This document shows, piece after piece, positions 22,753-35,680 of a stretch of DNA of 64,000 nt. The DNA lies in assembly GCA_018881555.1 (NCBI GenBank), contig JACAXG010000018.1:2869561-2933560 (forward strand), given 5' to 3'. Position 1 is the first letter of the stretch, and each line of letters starts with the position of its first letter. The position numbers and the translations under genes are program-made. The notes beneath the pieces were generated by a model. That model was not told the origin of the DNA and did not search any database. It worked only from the letters and a program-made list of their open reading frames with translations. The stretch comes from Amblyornis subalaris. Its lineage: Eukaryota > Chordata > Aves > Passeriformes > Ptilonorhynchidae.

Positions 22753-25700
22753 AAGCACATCTTCCTGAGATTTGCAAGTCTCCTTGTTTTCCTTTTTTTT
22801 TTTCCATAAATGTTGTTTCATAACTGGCATCTTAATAATTTCAAAAAACATCGTAGTGGTTGCTAGCCAAACTCTGTGTGCAGGATTGCTGCTGCTCTTT
22901 CACAGCAGTGCAGAAGCAGTAGCTTGTATGTAATCGTGACACAGCACACAATTTTGATTTTAGTACAGAATGCTTTTCATGCACACATAAGAAATCCTTT
23001 AGATAAACTCATATTAAATTATTCTTTTTTTTTATAGCTACCAAAGGACGTTTGAAATTTGGGTTTGCAACTGTTTGTCAGGAGTTCTACAGCAACACCC
23101 CTGTGCATGTTAGTAACATCAGTAGAGAGTTCAGTATTTGAAGACTACCAGCAACGCAGCAAGGCACACTTTAGGCAAGCTTATTCATCCATTGTGCTCT
23201 TTTCATCTGCTTTTACCTGAGGCATTCCAGCTCAGATGACACAAGTACAGAGCCCTTTTTGAATACTGAAGTGGAAATGTTGACATTAAACGTTTCCTCA
23301 AATGGCAAGATTGAGGTCCTAGTCTCTTTAGGAAAAGGAAGACATACTTTCTACACTAAAGTCTTGGCAGAACAACTTATTACATTAATGATGGAACTAA
23401 TAACACCTAACTTTTAAAGCCTTGTGTACTCTTTCTACACTCTTCTCACTATATTTTATTGGCATTTTCCTGCTCTGTCACCTATAACACTCTTTGCATT
23501 GGTAATGCCTCCAGTAACCCTCTCTTAAGAGCTAACCATCATTTTCACACCAAGTCTCCTATACATTGCCCAAGAACAGCTCTGTTCAGTATGGAGCTGT
23601 CTTGATGCTGTTTGGTTTTGGGAGGCAAACAGAAGACTGTTGAGTTCATACTGGGGCCCTTCCTTGAGGGACACTAATTTTGGTTGCTTTTCAAGTTGTG
23701 CGCAGACACTGTGGTTGTGACAGTTACCAGTAGTGTGGTTTGACAGTGGAGAAAGAGCTTGGAGAGAAGAGGAGACAGTCTTGAAAAGAAAGGGGGAAGA
23801 AAGATTTCCTGTGGATTCTCAGTGTCCGTATGAGTGCCCTGTGTATCTGCCATCTGTGTGTCTGGGCATGAATATAAGTATACATGTCATATACCTGTGC
23901 TCTGTGTGCATGTACTTACTAAGAACACATCTCAGACTCGCTACTGGTTGGACATGGAGACATGGATGGTGCAGCCTCACCTCTATGGCTGTTAGATCCA
24001 GCATGATATACCACCTTCTAACAGAGATCCTTAGCCTATGGATGCTAATGCTTTCAAATGATAGAGCTGATCTGTACCCAGTGAAATATATTGAAGACAG
24101 GATATGTTGGAGCACTGCCTTAGCACTCTGAAAGACTTCTAAGCATAACAACCTCTATTTAATAGATGTTTAATTTCCTAAGTGAAGTAAAACAGTAGGG
24201 TTTTTATGGTTTCTCAAAGACAGATGAGCCATTATTAAAGGAGTATTTGTAAAATGTATATTCTGACTGTGAAGGCATATATTTTTAGGCAGAATTATCG
24301 AAAACGACCAAAACAAAACACCTCTACATGCTGTGTAACAGCATTATTTGGTCTTTGATGTAGACAGACACCATCTGATAAGCATCTGACATACCAGAAA
24401 GCCTGACTTCTCTGGGGGAGTGGGCAGAGGCGATGCTGACAGGCGAGCAAGCATCAGGGAGAAGCAGCTCTTGCTTCTGACATGGGTTTCATCTTACTTC
24501 CAGGGCCTTTCTACCAGAGATACAGGGTTCTTTTAATTTTTAAGCACTGTTTCCCTCACAGATCTGTGAGATTAATGGCAAGTGTCAGTCAATGAAGAAA
24601 TGAGTCCAGGATCATCTGAAACTGTGCCATAGTCTAAAATTAAAAGGAGAAAGGAGGTGGTTTTTTTTTCCTTTTTTTTTTCCCCTTCAGAGAGCAGTCA
24701 TGCAATATTAAATTCAGCCCAGCAGAACTGTCTGCCATGTGAGCAAGGGGACTGAGAAATGCAGACGATGAAAGAANACGAAGTGTGTCTGAACCAGGCA
24801 GGTGCCAAGAACACAGAACCGAGTGAGCAGCTTGGGAAGCAGCAGCTCTGCCACGAGGTCAGTGTAAATTTGAGGGAATGGGTTTTCCCTCAGAGTGCTG
24901 AGCCAGAGCTTTTCTGCAGGAGCCACAGATTCTGTAGGCACTCCTGAGTAGGTTGTAAGTGTCTTGCTGGTGTACTCCTGCCAGCAAAGCACAGTAGGCT
25001 GAAAACACAGGATTTCTTGCTTGAGTTAAAGTCAGGTCAGTCATGTTCCCTGCAGTCATCCTGCAGCACTGCAGGGGCTGACATGTTCCATTCTCAGGAA
25101 CCACAGCAGGAAATGCAGCCTTTTGCCTTGCATGGAAGGTATACTTTTTGGCCTCTCTGAGGGAAGCAGAAGAAAGCTCACAATGGTTCTTATTTAGGGC
25201 TGGGGGAAGTATGAGTGTTTAACTGTGTTACCATGACATTTTGTTCTGGCAAACCAGAATCTCTACAGCAAATTAGCTAGAGTATACCAAAACAAATCCT
25301 GTTGGTTAAGCTGATTCATTCCTGTAAAGAAAGAAGTCCCCATGATGATTGCTCTTGTACCTTTCTGGAAATAGGGAGTACGGCTGAAGTGGAGATGTTT
25401 ACTAGATCCCTTCCCTTAGCTGCAGAAATGAGTGAAAAAGACTGCCAGTACTCCAGATCTGGCAAAGTTAATGTACTGCATCCTTATATGGGTCAACATC
25501 ATGGGTTTGCATCATTGAACCAAAAGGAAAAAATCCTTTTTAGGAAACATTTAATGTTACACAAAAAGGTACACTATGGCATAAGGATTATTTTGAGAAT
25601 AAAAATAAACATCATGAAACTAAAGATATAGTTTGAGATGCTGCCAAAATACTGTTCCACTAGTGCTGCCTGTAGATCAAGGACCATTACTAAATTAATG

Positions 25701-26371
25701 AAAGGAGGAGTCTTTCTGAAAAATCAGCAAGAGCATAATGAGATTGTCACAGTTTTAGGGAAAACTATCCAAAGGCAATATGAAGAAATCCACTCTTACA
25801 GCTGAAGAATGCCTGCTTTATGTCTCAATACACTTTATTTGAGAATGGAGACGTCTTGCAGATTATGGCTGTTAAGCAGGTGATAAATAACTTGGAATAT
25901 TTCTTACAAGTGGTGCAGCGGTCCCTGAGAACAATAGCTTCTGGTGACATCTGATTTACGAAAAACCCAATCTTTGAAAACATAGCTAAAAACTGCAGAT
26001 GGCAGCTCTGAACCTCTGAAACCACTCATGGAGATTTAACTGAGCACTCCAATGATTTTGACTATCTATCTGTGTCATCGCTGTGAGGAGAAACCCTAAT
26101 CAGCAGCTTTAGATACCGCACACTTTGATAGTGAGAGGCTCAGACAGACAGAGACGGAGACAAAGGTGAAAAAAGGGGTTGTGCTCTTCCTGTTTCACAG
26201 GGAGAGCGATAAAAGCACAGGGCAACTGAGGAGTTGTGGCACTCTATTTTTGTGCTAGCAGAAGCAAGCTTGCTCCCTCTCGCGTGCCAGGCTATCCAAA
26301 AACTAAGGCAGCTGCACTAGTGCGGAGCTGGATCTCAGCTTGTGAATTTGAAAGCTGCTCTCAGCCCCACC

Positions 26372-26518
26372 CTTGAAGCCATCTCTTCTTCAGGCTGAAC
26401 AAGCCCAGCTCCCTCGGCCCTTAGGGCCGGTGCTCCAGCTTCAGACGTCCTTGGTGATCCTCCTTTGGGATGCCTCATCTATCTTTCCAGTAGTAGGTGA
26501 CCCAAAATTGGACACAAT
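26372..26518 (-). mobile_element. CR1 LINE fragment, antisense
   Basis: CTTCTTCAGGCTGAACAAGC then CCAGCTCCCTC, and further on GACCCAAAATTGGACACAAT, are standard antisense CR1 words. The insertion reads on the minus strand, is 5'-truncated and has no intact coding. A 64-codon open frame here is derived from it. Confidence 0.85.
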
Positions 26519-28028
26519 AAAATCTCTTTCGGACTCTTTGGATTCAGAAAATGCAGCACTCAGTTAAAAAAATTGTTTCTTCTGAAGCATTCTTGGTGGG
26601 TGAGAACTGCGGTATGAAACCATGAGTTTCAATGCTTTGCAGGGTACAAAAATCGAGTTTATCAAATCTTGGAATTACTTCTTTTTAGGAATCAGTAAAT
26701 ACCTCAAGAGACTTCTATGGTTTGTAAGACCAGAGTTTCTAGATATATAAATTCTCTGTATTGGAGTAAATTATAACCTCTGGTTCTTGAGGATTCAATG
26801 TGAATATTTCCTGTAGATCAGTAATTCTCTAATCATCTACAGCATCATTTTCTTCTACCTTCTCAGAAAAACTTTGTTAGTGAAAAGATATTGGCTAGTT
26901 GAATACTCATTAATTTAATATGGCATTTTTTCCTCTCTTTAATATTCATCCACCTGCCAACTGTGTAATATTGTTTTTTATTTTTAATTCATCAGGGTTT
27001 TTCATGGTGAAACAATAAGTATTTCCAATCCCCCTGGCTATGTCTGGGTCAGTATGAGAGAAAACGGGAATTTCCTTTGCACCGTGCTGAAGGATGATAA
27101 AAGTTTAACCCTGCATGTGAACGAAATGCTGATATGACTGAAGAGAGTCCTTCATCACTCTCAGAGAAAAATGCAAGGCATGCTGAGTGTGAAGAGGATG
27201 TTGCCCTGTGGTTCCCTGCCAACAGCACACATGGAGCAAAGGGAGGCCCCTCCAGCCTTCCTGTTGTGATGTGAACAGGCAGAGATGCCTATCCACATGC
27301 ACTTTGTATATATATATATATACTGACATAATACAAGGGCAGAATTACAGGTGTGTGACATCCCTTCTGGGTGTTGGAGACTTTCTCAAGGAATCAAGCC
27401 TCCCTCCCTGACCGTCTCTCTCTGTTCAGGCATCATTCTGCATCTGAAATAATAGTACTAAAAACAGGCTGAAGGAAAGGGCAAAAGTATTTACAGCAAC
27501 AAGAACAAAAGGTTTATATTCCTAAATATTGCAAGTGACAGGCCTCTGCCGGCCAGGCAGTAAGGCAGCCCTGCCGCGGGAGCTGGCTCTGGTGCCCAGG
27601 AGGTGCAGTGCCAATGACATCTAGTGTCAGGAGCTCGGATAGGAGGGAGGCTTCAAACCCGGAGCAGCTCCACTCGGCTTTCTGCNTGAAGCCTACTGAA
27701 TTTAGTCTTGTTTGCTTAATAGTATCACACTTCACTCCCCCTGCTGCCCACTCTCCCCTTCACCCCACCGCCTCCCTTCCCCCCCGTTGTAATCTTTTTA
27801 AAACTCATTTATCTACCGGATATTAGATTTGTGGTTGCAGCCTCCACAGTACCTGGCAAGGGTCTTAACTTGTGCCTTGGTTCTGTTGCAGTAAATCACC
27901 TGCCTGGGTGTGCTTGGTGCAGAGACAGGACATGCAGCACATCCCCAGCTGAAGTTACCACCAAAATAGTCAGCCATGTTCAGTAACCGTCTTGTTGATG
28001 ACACATTCTCTCTTTTACTTGGTTACAG
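26519..28028. other. Intergenic, no gene recognised
   Basis: Contains a (TA)8 tract at 27307-27322 and a moderately GC-rich patch at about 27,540-27,790 followed by a C-rich run. No coding exon was recognised. Confidence 0.65.
27307..27322. repeat. (TA)8 simple repeat
   Basis: Uninterrupted TA dinucleotides, 16 bp. Confidence 0.9.
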
Positions 28029-28325
28029 AAATTATGACCAGCTGACAATCTTGCTGGTTTCTGCCAGCTATCTTATTGTTGGTTTTTATCCATTCAACCA
28101 GTCACAAGTTGGGGAGACAAAACTCACGTTTCCAAACATTTAGAGTGTCAGAGTTGACCGCATCCAGGATGAGGAGGGAGAGCTTTGTCTTTAGAACCGG
28201 AGAAAGGGATTTTCCAGTGGCAGAACTACCACACAAGACAAGAGTGTGCTGGAACGCTGTAGCCTCTGTAACCTGATATATCTACCTGAAAATGTCTAAG
28301 CAATAAAGTCTTTTTACTGTATGCT
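28029..28325 (+). ncRNA. Possible terminal exon of a noncoding transcript
   Basis: A pyrimidine-rich tract (TTCTCTCTTTTACTTGGTTACAG shape, AG at 28027-28028) looks like a strong 3' splice site. About 275 bp later there is a canonical AATAAA (28302-28307), with a GT-rich stretch about 35 bp further on. The sequence between has no long open frame that looks like protein (a 66-codon frame at 28076-28276 has no known domain). This is the arrangement of a last exon, but it rests on signals alone and may be chance. Confidence 0.25.
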
Positions 28326-31300
28326 CAGCAGGAACCTAGTGTTTTCTGTGGGATTCTATAATTATCTTGCATGCTAGGGGAAGAAATATCTCTGGCATAA
28401 GACTTTCTGCTTGAAGTATCATACTGTTCCTTCTCCTGTCCTGGAGACAGGCAGAGAGTCCAGACAGACTGACTTGATCCAGTGACATATAAGTATGTGG
28501 ATTTCTTGGGAGTTCCACTTTTTAGGGATTATGCCTAAAAAGAGTCAAAATGAAAACTTTAATTTTAAAGAAGTGAAACCAGCAGTTAGACAACTGAGGT
28601 TCTTATATTTCTGCTTATTTCTGCTTGTCACAAATTTAAAGGAAGTATAAACTTGGATATCACCTTGAGTCACATTATCTGTGACTCTTGGCCAGAGAAC
28701 CTAATTTCCAATGCTTATCCCTAACAGTGACCTTGAAGGCTTTTTGCAATGATCAGGATTTCAGAACTCACCATCATCTGTACTTTGGACTGGGTTANGT
28801 GAAGACATGGAAGGAATTCGTCAGTCATTTATAAATGTTCCTAGACAATGAAGATGGTCCAGCTGTGGAGATCTCTCTCTAAAACAAGTTAAAGTCTGAC
28901 TTTAACTTCACCTCTTGATGAGAATATATTTTAGTCTCATTAGTAGAGTACCACTGTGATATACAGATGATGAGATCAGNGAAAAAATGTGAACTGTACA
29001 GAGTTTAGAAGCATAAATAGCAATGGCAAAGACATACAGTTCTCCAGTGTGCATGGATTTTTTTTTTATATATATGATCGGAGTGACCACTGCCAGCTTA
29101 AAAGATTTCCTACTCAAAATCACAATTTTTGTCAAATGTTATGTCAATGTGTCATGAAAAAACAGGAAAAATATCAGCCAGTTATAGTCTCAAGTCTTCT
29201 CTTGTAAGCAAATGTGACAAAATGAAACAGTGAGCTCAGTGAACTAGGAAGGACAGATAAATTCAGTCTAAAATGTTCTTGAAGTCTGAAGGACTCTGTG
29301 ACTCAGATTTCAGAGGATGGTATCATTAATCAGTGCCTGTCTGCAGGAAGAGTCCTTGTTCAGAATGACAAGATTCAGAATTTACTCTTCCCCACTGCAA
29401 TCACTGCTAAAATGTAGAGCCAANTACATATAAAATATTTATAGTCCTTGTCTGCATCCCTTTTTACTGAGACATGGAGATATTCCAGTAGATTTGATTT
29501 TTTTAAACTGATGCTCATTCACTTGCCAATCTTATCCCTGCTTATATTGTCCCCTGGGATCTTAGGCTGAGTTTTAGGTACTTCTGCCCTTCTTACTAAG
29601 CAAAACTGGTGAGTTTATATACCTTTGACACTGATCCCAGGGGTNTCCCTGGTATCCCCAGGAGTGTACACCTGGCTTCTGGGAGGCAAGAAGTAGCAGA
29701 GATGCCCTCTTGAAACAATTTCTCAGTAACTTCTGTTAACTGTTCTTCCTTACAGAATATACAAGCAATACGGACAATTTTTGCTGTGTTTATAAGTAGT
29801 TGTCCTTCTCTACTAAGCTGACTGCATTTTAAAATTTCTATTTTTAGTATGGCATCATATTTTGTTATTGGTTAGTGGGCTTTCTGAACCCTTTGTGGAA
29901 ATGTCAGCTCCAGGTTTGCTTGAAGGGCTTTTTGTTGCAGCTGCTAATCTAAATGCAGAGTGTGGGGCTGCCTACTCCATTTGGATGGGGACACTGCCTG
30001 GTATCTGCTGTTCTACTCTTTCTAGTAGGACAGAAAATATTTGGGTATTCATCTGACACTATTCTCCTTGTCTGGCATTACCCTCACTTTCAACCCACCT
30101 CTTTTTCTGGTACAGGAATTAAAATCTGCTATACTTTTATGTAAATTGCTGTCATAAACTTTTTAATTCCTAATGCAATCAGAAGGTGATGAGAACTCTT
30201 GCAGTGGCTGCTGTTTGCAGGTAGGTGTGAGATTTCTGCCCTCAACAGTGCTACAGCAGTTTCTGCCAGCCATAAACCTCCGGGTGGTTGATATTTGGAG
30301 AGTTGAAGAAGAGAGAAGTGTTTGTTTAGCCTTGGTGCATAATGAAGAGATTAATGACAGCTATGTCAAATGTGTTTCCCTATGTAATATTGCTTGTTAA
30401 TTCTAAATTAATTCAGGTTTCCAAGTTATCCTGGAAAGAATGGGACAGTTGTATCTTTTAAGTTTTATTGTAGGGACAAATATCAGGATTATACTGACTA
30501 ATGCCTAGTTAGATGCTGCATGTCTTCAAAGCACCTCTCCATAAGGCAGATTAAGAAATGGAAATAGTACTAATTGTATTTCACTGAATGAGGAACAAGT
30601 TTGCTTAATTCTCTTTCTGAGTATTTGATTCTGTTCATTTATCATTTTTTTTACAAATTATTTCTATCTTTTTAGTTATTGCCTAATAAAATCTGCCTTA
30701 TTGGNATATCCTATAGTACAATTTCCTACTATATTCATTCAAGTTTTTAAAATAGATTAATGAATTTTCTTGCAACTCACACTTTCTTAGTATTTAATAT
30801 AAAAGTTGTGGTACAGGTAACTTGTTTTCCTACACATCTGTTGAGTGTCTGATCCATTTTCAATTATAAGGCTAAATAAAAGACTCTGTTAGGGAACAAA
30901 ATCCATCTGGCTTATATCAGAAAGCCTAGGTGAAAATAAACCAGGAAAAGTGGGAATTGGATCACAGCAGAATTATTAACATTATTCTTGGTATATTTTT
31001 TTAGAAAAAAGCTTTTTCATTCCTTGGACTGAAATTTGATGAATACAAAAACTCAGGTCAGAAAAGTAAAGTCTTGAGGTGAAAATATTCATGTCAATTT
31101 TGCAAAACATAACTGTAAGAGAAGAAACTGGTAGATCAAACANGCTGAAGCTGTAAGAAGTGACAAGGCTTTAAAGACTCCAAAAGCTGAGATACAGGAG
31201 TCTAACACAGAGGAAGCACCATTTTCCTGATCAGTAGTGAAGATTTTGCAGACATGTGCATGCTTTAAATATAAACTGCAAAAACGCTCTAGGAAAGGAT

Positions 31301-31560
31301 GCTTGCCAGAGGCAATAGAAAACTGAAGGTACCTGAGAAGGATCCAGGCAGTCCACAGAGCTGGTACAGAGCATGGGCCAAAGAGAGAAAATGTTCTTTA
31401 AGAAAGAGAGGAATTTGTGGTATGGAGCTCAACTCACTGCTTCATGTGTTTACCCCGAAGAACTTCTCGAACTATTTCACTTACTAATTTTTCACTGAGG
31501 AATCATGAATTCCCTCGTGTCCTGTGCTGTGTGTCCAGTGCTGTGCTGCAGAACGCCCCT
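28326..31560. other. Intergenic, no gene recognised
   Basis: AT-rich DNA with a 23-nt near-gapless palindrome at 28886-28908. No coding exon or repeat family was recognised. Confidence 0.7.
28886..28908. repeat. Perfect palindrome, 11-bp arms, 1-nt centre
   Basis: AAGTTAAAGTC, a single T, then GACTTTAACTT, its exact reverse complement. The half-site contains GTTAAAGT, but no factor can be assigned with confidence. Confidence 0.9.
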
Positions 31561-31613
31561 GGCATGGCAGTGCAGGACTCCCTGGCAGCGCAGGCCTCCC
31601 TGGCAGCGCAGGC
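31561..31613. repeat. 18-bp tandem repeat, two perfect copies plus a degenerate one
   Basis: CTCCCTGGCAGCGCAGGC occurs at 31578-31595 and 31596-31613. A decayed copy (GGCATGGCAGTGCAGGA) sits immediately before. It is a small minisatellite in a GC-richer spot. Confidence 0.85.
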
Positions 31614-33822
31614 ATAACACACTGGTGACACCAAGCTTCTTATTTCTTGTCCTTAATCCTATCACTGCTGCCTTTATCTGTCGCTGTTGACAACAGCTCC
31701 ATCCTGTCACTCGGGCTCCTAACTGAAGGAAGCTCCTCCCTCCTCCACATCCTGACTTGGCTGTGAAAGTCTTTCTGCTCCTTCCCTCCACACTGTTAAC
31801 CTAAAAACAGGTTAAACATATCCGCTCTCCTTCAGGTGTCTTTCCTCCCTTGCTATAACTTCTTTCCTTGCAGTCTCACTGGGAACTGTCTCCCTTCACT
31901 CCCCATCACTCAAAACACAACACTCTCTGACACCTGCCACTGTTTCTCCTTTTTTGCCCATTTCCACAGTCACTTTAAATGTCTCCTCTTTGTCTTGAAG
32001 GTCCTTGTAGCTCCATCTCATTCAGCAGTCTGATCTTCTCTCTTACCTTGCTCCCCTTGCTCCAGTAATGGCTCCAGTCTTTTCTCCTGATTGTTTTCTT
32101 CCTTTATTCCTCTCTGCAGGACTTCTTCCACATTGTCTTTTTAGAGCTAGACCTTCCATCAGAGGTTCAAAGCTTTCATAAAGAGTATTATACTTTCATA
32201 ATGTATTTCTAGGAAGCTGTCAGACACTGTATAAACTTCACACACTACCAGTTCTTTAACAAGGTGCTGGTATAAAGGCTTGAATCTCTGATTGGCATCT
32301 CCTTGTCTTAACCTATGTCCATCGTAAGAGTGCAAGCTTTTCAGGCAAGGGCTGGCTCTGACTCTGGTCTATTTTCTAGCTACCAGGCCTCGCAAGTTAC
32401 TTTGTGAGCAATCTGGTTACATATTGCTGTAGATTTTAAGATACAAGATGTACTTTTTTTTATTACATTGCATACAGGAGCAACCCTTTTTGTAATATAG
32501 GGTGACATATCTTGCTGTGTTGAGATTGCAATTGGGAATGCAAGCGCAGATGTTAAGAACAAATTTCAGAATAAATGTCTTACTGCCCAGTTGTTGCTTT
32601 GATAATATTTTTTAATCACANGTTTTGGGGTTTTTTTCTATAAGTGTTCCAGAAAAGGAGCTGAGAGATCTCTCTCTCCCCTGTATTTAAAATACCTTTA
32701 AATTTGTGTGAAGTCCTTTGGTGTTTCCTGCCCATTGATTCCATTGTACCTGAATCTCATTCCTGATGATATGGACTTATTAAGGAAGAAGATGCTCTTC
32801 ATTTGCAGCATGAATGATGTAATTTTAATTTATAAAAATATTATCTTTCATTGCTTTCCCTATCAGCTGAATGTGAGACCATACAAGGATTGTGGAGCCT
32901 GGTGACAACTGAAGTACAATATCCAGTTGTGTTCTGCAGTCTAGGAGAGCATTAATGTTCTCCCCATCTGTTCTCACTTCCATTGTAGTGGTTTGCCTGC
33001 CACATAATATTAAAATGCTGACAATCTCCAGCAAAACACAAACTGAATGTTTGCTCCTGTTCTTATCATGTTCAAACAGACTGGCATGTGGTTCTCACTT
33101 CACCATCACAAATTGAAATAATACACGCTGATTTAGCTGCAGCATTCCCATGTTACCATGCTTGTACCTGTAATGTGCCTCATAAATCAGCACTTAATGA
33201 AAATTAAAATAGGTGAAAAGTATTTTANTTATATGTTTTCTTTAGAAACAAATGGGAATTTTATCAACAGACATGAAAGTCAGCATTGTACACAGCTATG
33301 GTTGCAGAGGGGTCCAAATCCAAAATAGATATGTATATATGATACATTGATTATAAATAAAGAGGTTTCTAATATTATATTAGCGTTATGTCTATTAAAG
33401 CAGTAAATAAACAATGAAATATTTTCTTTATCAGTTGCTGTAATTTAGTTATAGAATCCTGGCTTTCCCAGCCTAGCAAGTGGCATTCCCAGAGCAGTAT
33501 GTACTGTTTGCTAGAGGACAGTAAGTAATTGTGAACAATAAGTCTGTCTTTACAGTGTGTAAAATAGGGAGCTCACTCTCAGTTAAGAGTGTGCAGTTTC
33601 TATTCAAAACAATTTTGTGAACCTGGATGTATTTAATATCTTCACTTTTCTCTATTCCAGAATGGTTTTTTTAAACTCTGTTTCTCATTATAAAAATGTG
33701 GAAAACATAATGTACTCAGTGGAGCTGTTAGTGCTGTGAAAAATCAATCAATCTGTAAACAGAGTTAAATTCTGCGTGTATGAGAGAATATATATGTATT
33801 GCGCTTATCACACCAGCCCTGT
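31614..33822. other. Intergenic, no gene recognised
   Basis: A pyrimidine-rich stretch at about 31,730-32,130 is followed by AT-rich DNA. No exon or clear repeat was recognised; a weak CR1-like resemblance near 32,870-32,940 is too poor to call. Confidence 0.65.
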
Positions 33823-34136
33823 GTGTCATTAGGTTGGCCTGATCAGACACACAGTGTTCCGTGTGGGATTACAGTGCAGGCTTGTGAGCAAAAGTGGGAC
33901 AGAGGGACAGAAGGACAGAGTCGTATAATCAATGCAAACTGATTTATTATACAAGCAAGCGTCTCTGCTTGATCCAGACGGATTTTCCTTATGGACAGGT
34001 GGTGGTGTGGCCTTCCTTTTGGGCAGATGGGGTGATCAGGCTGATCTGGTTTTTGAAAATATGAGAATTAGGTTTGTAATCATGTTCTTTTATTTGGCTA
34101 GATTTGGCTCTCTGTTCTCAGGAGTGCGCACACAGT
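33823..34136 (-). mobile_element. Retroviral LTR fragment, antisense (possible)
   Basis: Read on the minus strand this shows an AATAAA signal followed by a TCAGTTTGCATTGATTATAC stretch and a pyrimidine-rich tail, and ends near ACACACA. That order resembles R-U5 of an avian endogenous retrovirus LTR. No target duplication was confirmed and limits are approximate. It lies about 1 kb from a second antisense retroviral fragment. Confidence 0.4.
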
Positions 34137-34139
34137 GAG

Positions 34140-35190
34140 TGATGAGCCCCAGCAGCCCTGCCTCACCCCACACCAGTGCCAGCCAGTTCCCAGTGCTGCA
34201 TAAGAGCTCTTATTGTGGGGTCAGGCACAGGTGAGACATGCTAAACCCAACACTGTTCTGATGGGCCAGATGTGGAGTCAGTTTGGCTTAAAGAAAAATG
34301 TTCAAAAGCCAGGTCCTGTAGGTAGACTCCACTCTTTGAAATACTGTTTGCTTGCTGCTCATTTTAGGCCAAACCAGCCTTTTTAACATGAAGATATTTT
34401 GCTGTTAATGGTGATGTACAGTCTCATACAGCAATGGCACCATGTAATTAAAGTCATGGCTTATTTTGCCCACGTTTAATTCTCCTCGAGGTGCACATCA
34501 GCTTTTTCCGTCCTTCCACGTGTGTTTGGGGTGAAATGCCACAACCTCATAGGTGAAAACTGTTCTAGGTACCTGCGCATATTCTCCCATGCACCTTGCT
34601 ACCCATGACCATACTGCTTCAGGACACTCCCTGTGTGAAATTCCTAAATAGATGCATCTTGGGAAAAGCCAGAAACAGATTCTTGAGACACACCAGTATG
34701 TGCATTCTGATTACCCAAGGTTGCTGGAGGGACTGAGGAGCCATCGCAACAAGGCTGAAAGCATCTCACCACAGGAGAAGTGGAAGGTGCCATTCTTCGT
34801 CTTGACCATAGATTAGCTCTCAAAGAAGAAAAGTGAAGAGGTGTAGTTGGTAATTGTTTTCATGAGATGGTGCACAAGGTATGGGGTGACTGCAATGCTG
34901 GGCCCAAACACTAGATCACTCTCAAAACCAGTGAACAAACGATACACAGCATAGCAAACTGCAAAAGCCAAGATCAGCTTTTAAATCTCTCTCAAGTTTG
35001 ATGTACAGCAAGAGATGGGGTGTGGCATGGAGCAGGTAAGGGAACAAACAAGACAGTGTCAAGAACAAGTAAGTCAACATTGCAAACAGCAGCTGCTAAA
35101 CAGATATAATAACTAGTTCCCTCTAGCATTTGATGCTCTGATCAAATCTGTCATTATCCTGAACACTTAGTGCCCTGTGTTGGGTGCCAA
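34140..35190 (-). mobile_element. Endogenous retrovirus internal leader, antisense, remnant
   Basis: Directly next to the LTR at 35190 on the minus strand is a primer binding site-like 18-mer (35172-35189), similar to the tRNA-Lys1,2 type site of class II (ERVK-like) retroviruses. The following several hundred bases resemble the untranslated leader seen in avian ERVs of this family. No gag, pol or env open frame remains. The left limit is uncertain and may abut the LTR fragment at 33.8-34.1 kb. Confidence 0.55.
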
Positions 35191-35680
35191 GAAGGACTGT
35201 GGTGGGCCCTCAGTGGAATAGGAGAAAGACCTGGAATGGTAGAAATGACAAAAGTCATGGTTTGAGATAGAATACAGTATAACAAGTAAAAGGTTTTTTA
35301 GAAAAAGCAGAAAAAAAAAAGGGAAAACCAAACAACCAAAAGTGATGCAAAAGCAATCACTTCCCACCAACTGAATGATGCTGACCNAACCCCTGAGCAA
35401 CAGTCCCCTCAGGAAACTCACCACCTCACATTGCTGAGCATGACATCAAACGTTATGGAATATTCCTGGGGCCAGCTGGGGTCAGTGGTGGTCAGATGTC
35501 CCGGCTGTATCCCATCCCAACCTCTTGCCCACCCCTCAGCCTCCTCGCTGGGGGCAGAGTGACAAACAGAAGGCCTTGATAATGTGCAAGCAACATGCTG
35601 CTCTGAAGAAAGCTAAATGAATCTCAGACAGAACCCACACAATACAACAACTTTGTGCTTGTGGTGTCTTAGAGGTTTAA
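35190..35680 (-). mobile_element. Avian class II (ERVK-like) LTR, antisense, decayed
   Basis: Read on the minus strand it follows the order of a familiar avian LTR: CAAGGCCTTCTG, a CAGCCGGGACA word, a GGAATATTCCATA-type word, TGACATCA-like (here TGATGTCATGCTCAGC), a poly-T stretch and a final GGGCCCACCACAGTCC. The TATA segment looks decayed. An 85-codon open frame on the minus strand is LTR sequence, not a gene. The distal (U3) end beyond about 35,655 is unclear. Confidence 0.7.

Larger units (their letters stand above)
19591..26370. other. Intergenic, no gene recognised
   Basis: Mostly AT-rich DNA without a supported exon. It contains a TTTG-rich stretch (about 20268-20285), a GC-rich patch (21530-21860) and a 12-bp-arm hairpin (22721-22752). 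Open frames such as 23733-24131 (+) and 25302-25631 (+) have no recognisable domain. Confidence 0.7.

Noticed and set aside
35167..35424. 85-codon open frame on the minus strand
   Set aside because: It lies wholly within the decayed retroviral LTR and primer-site region.
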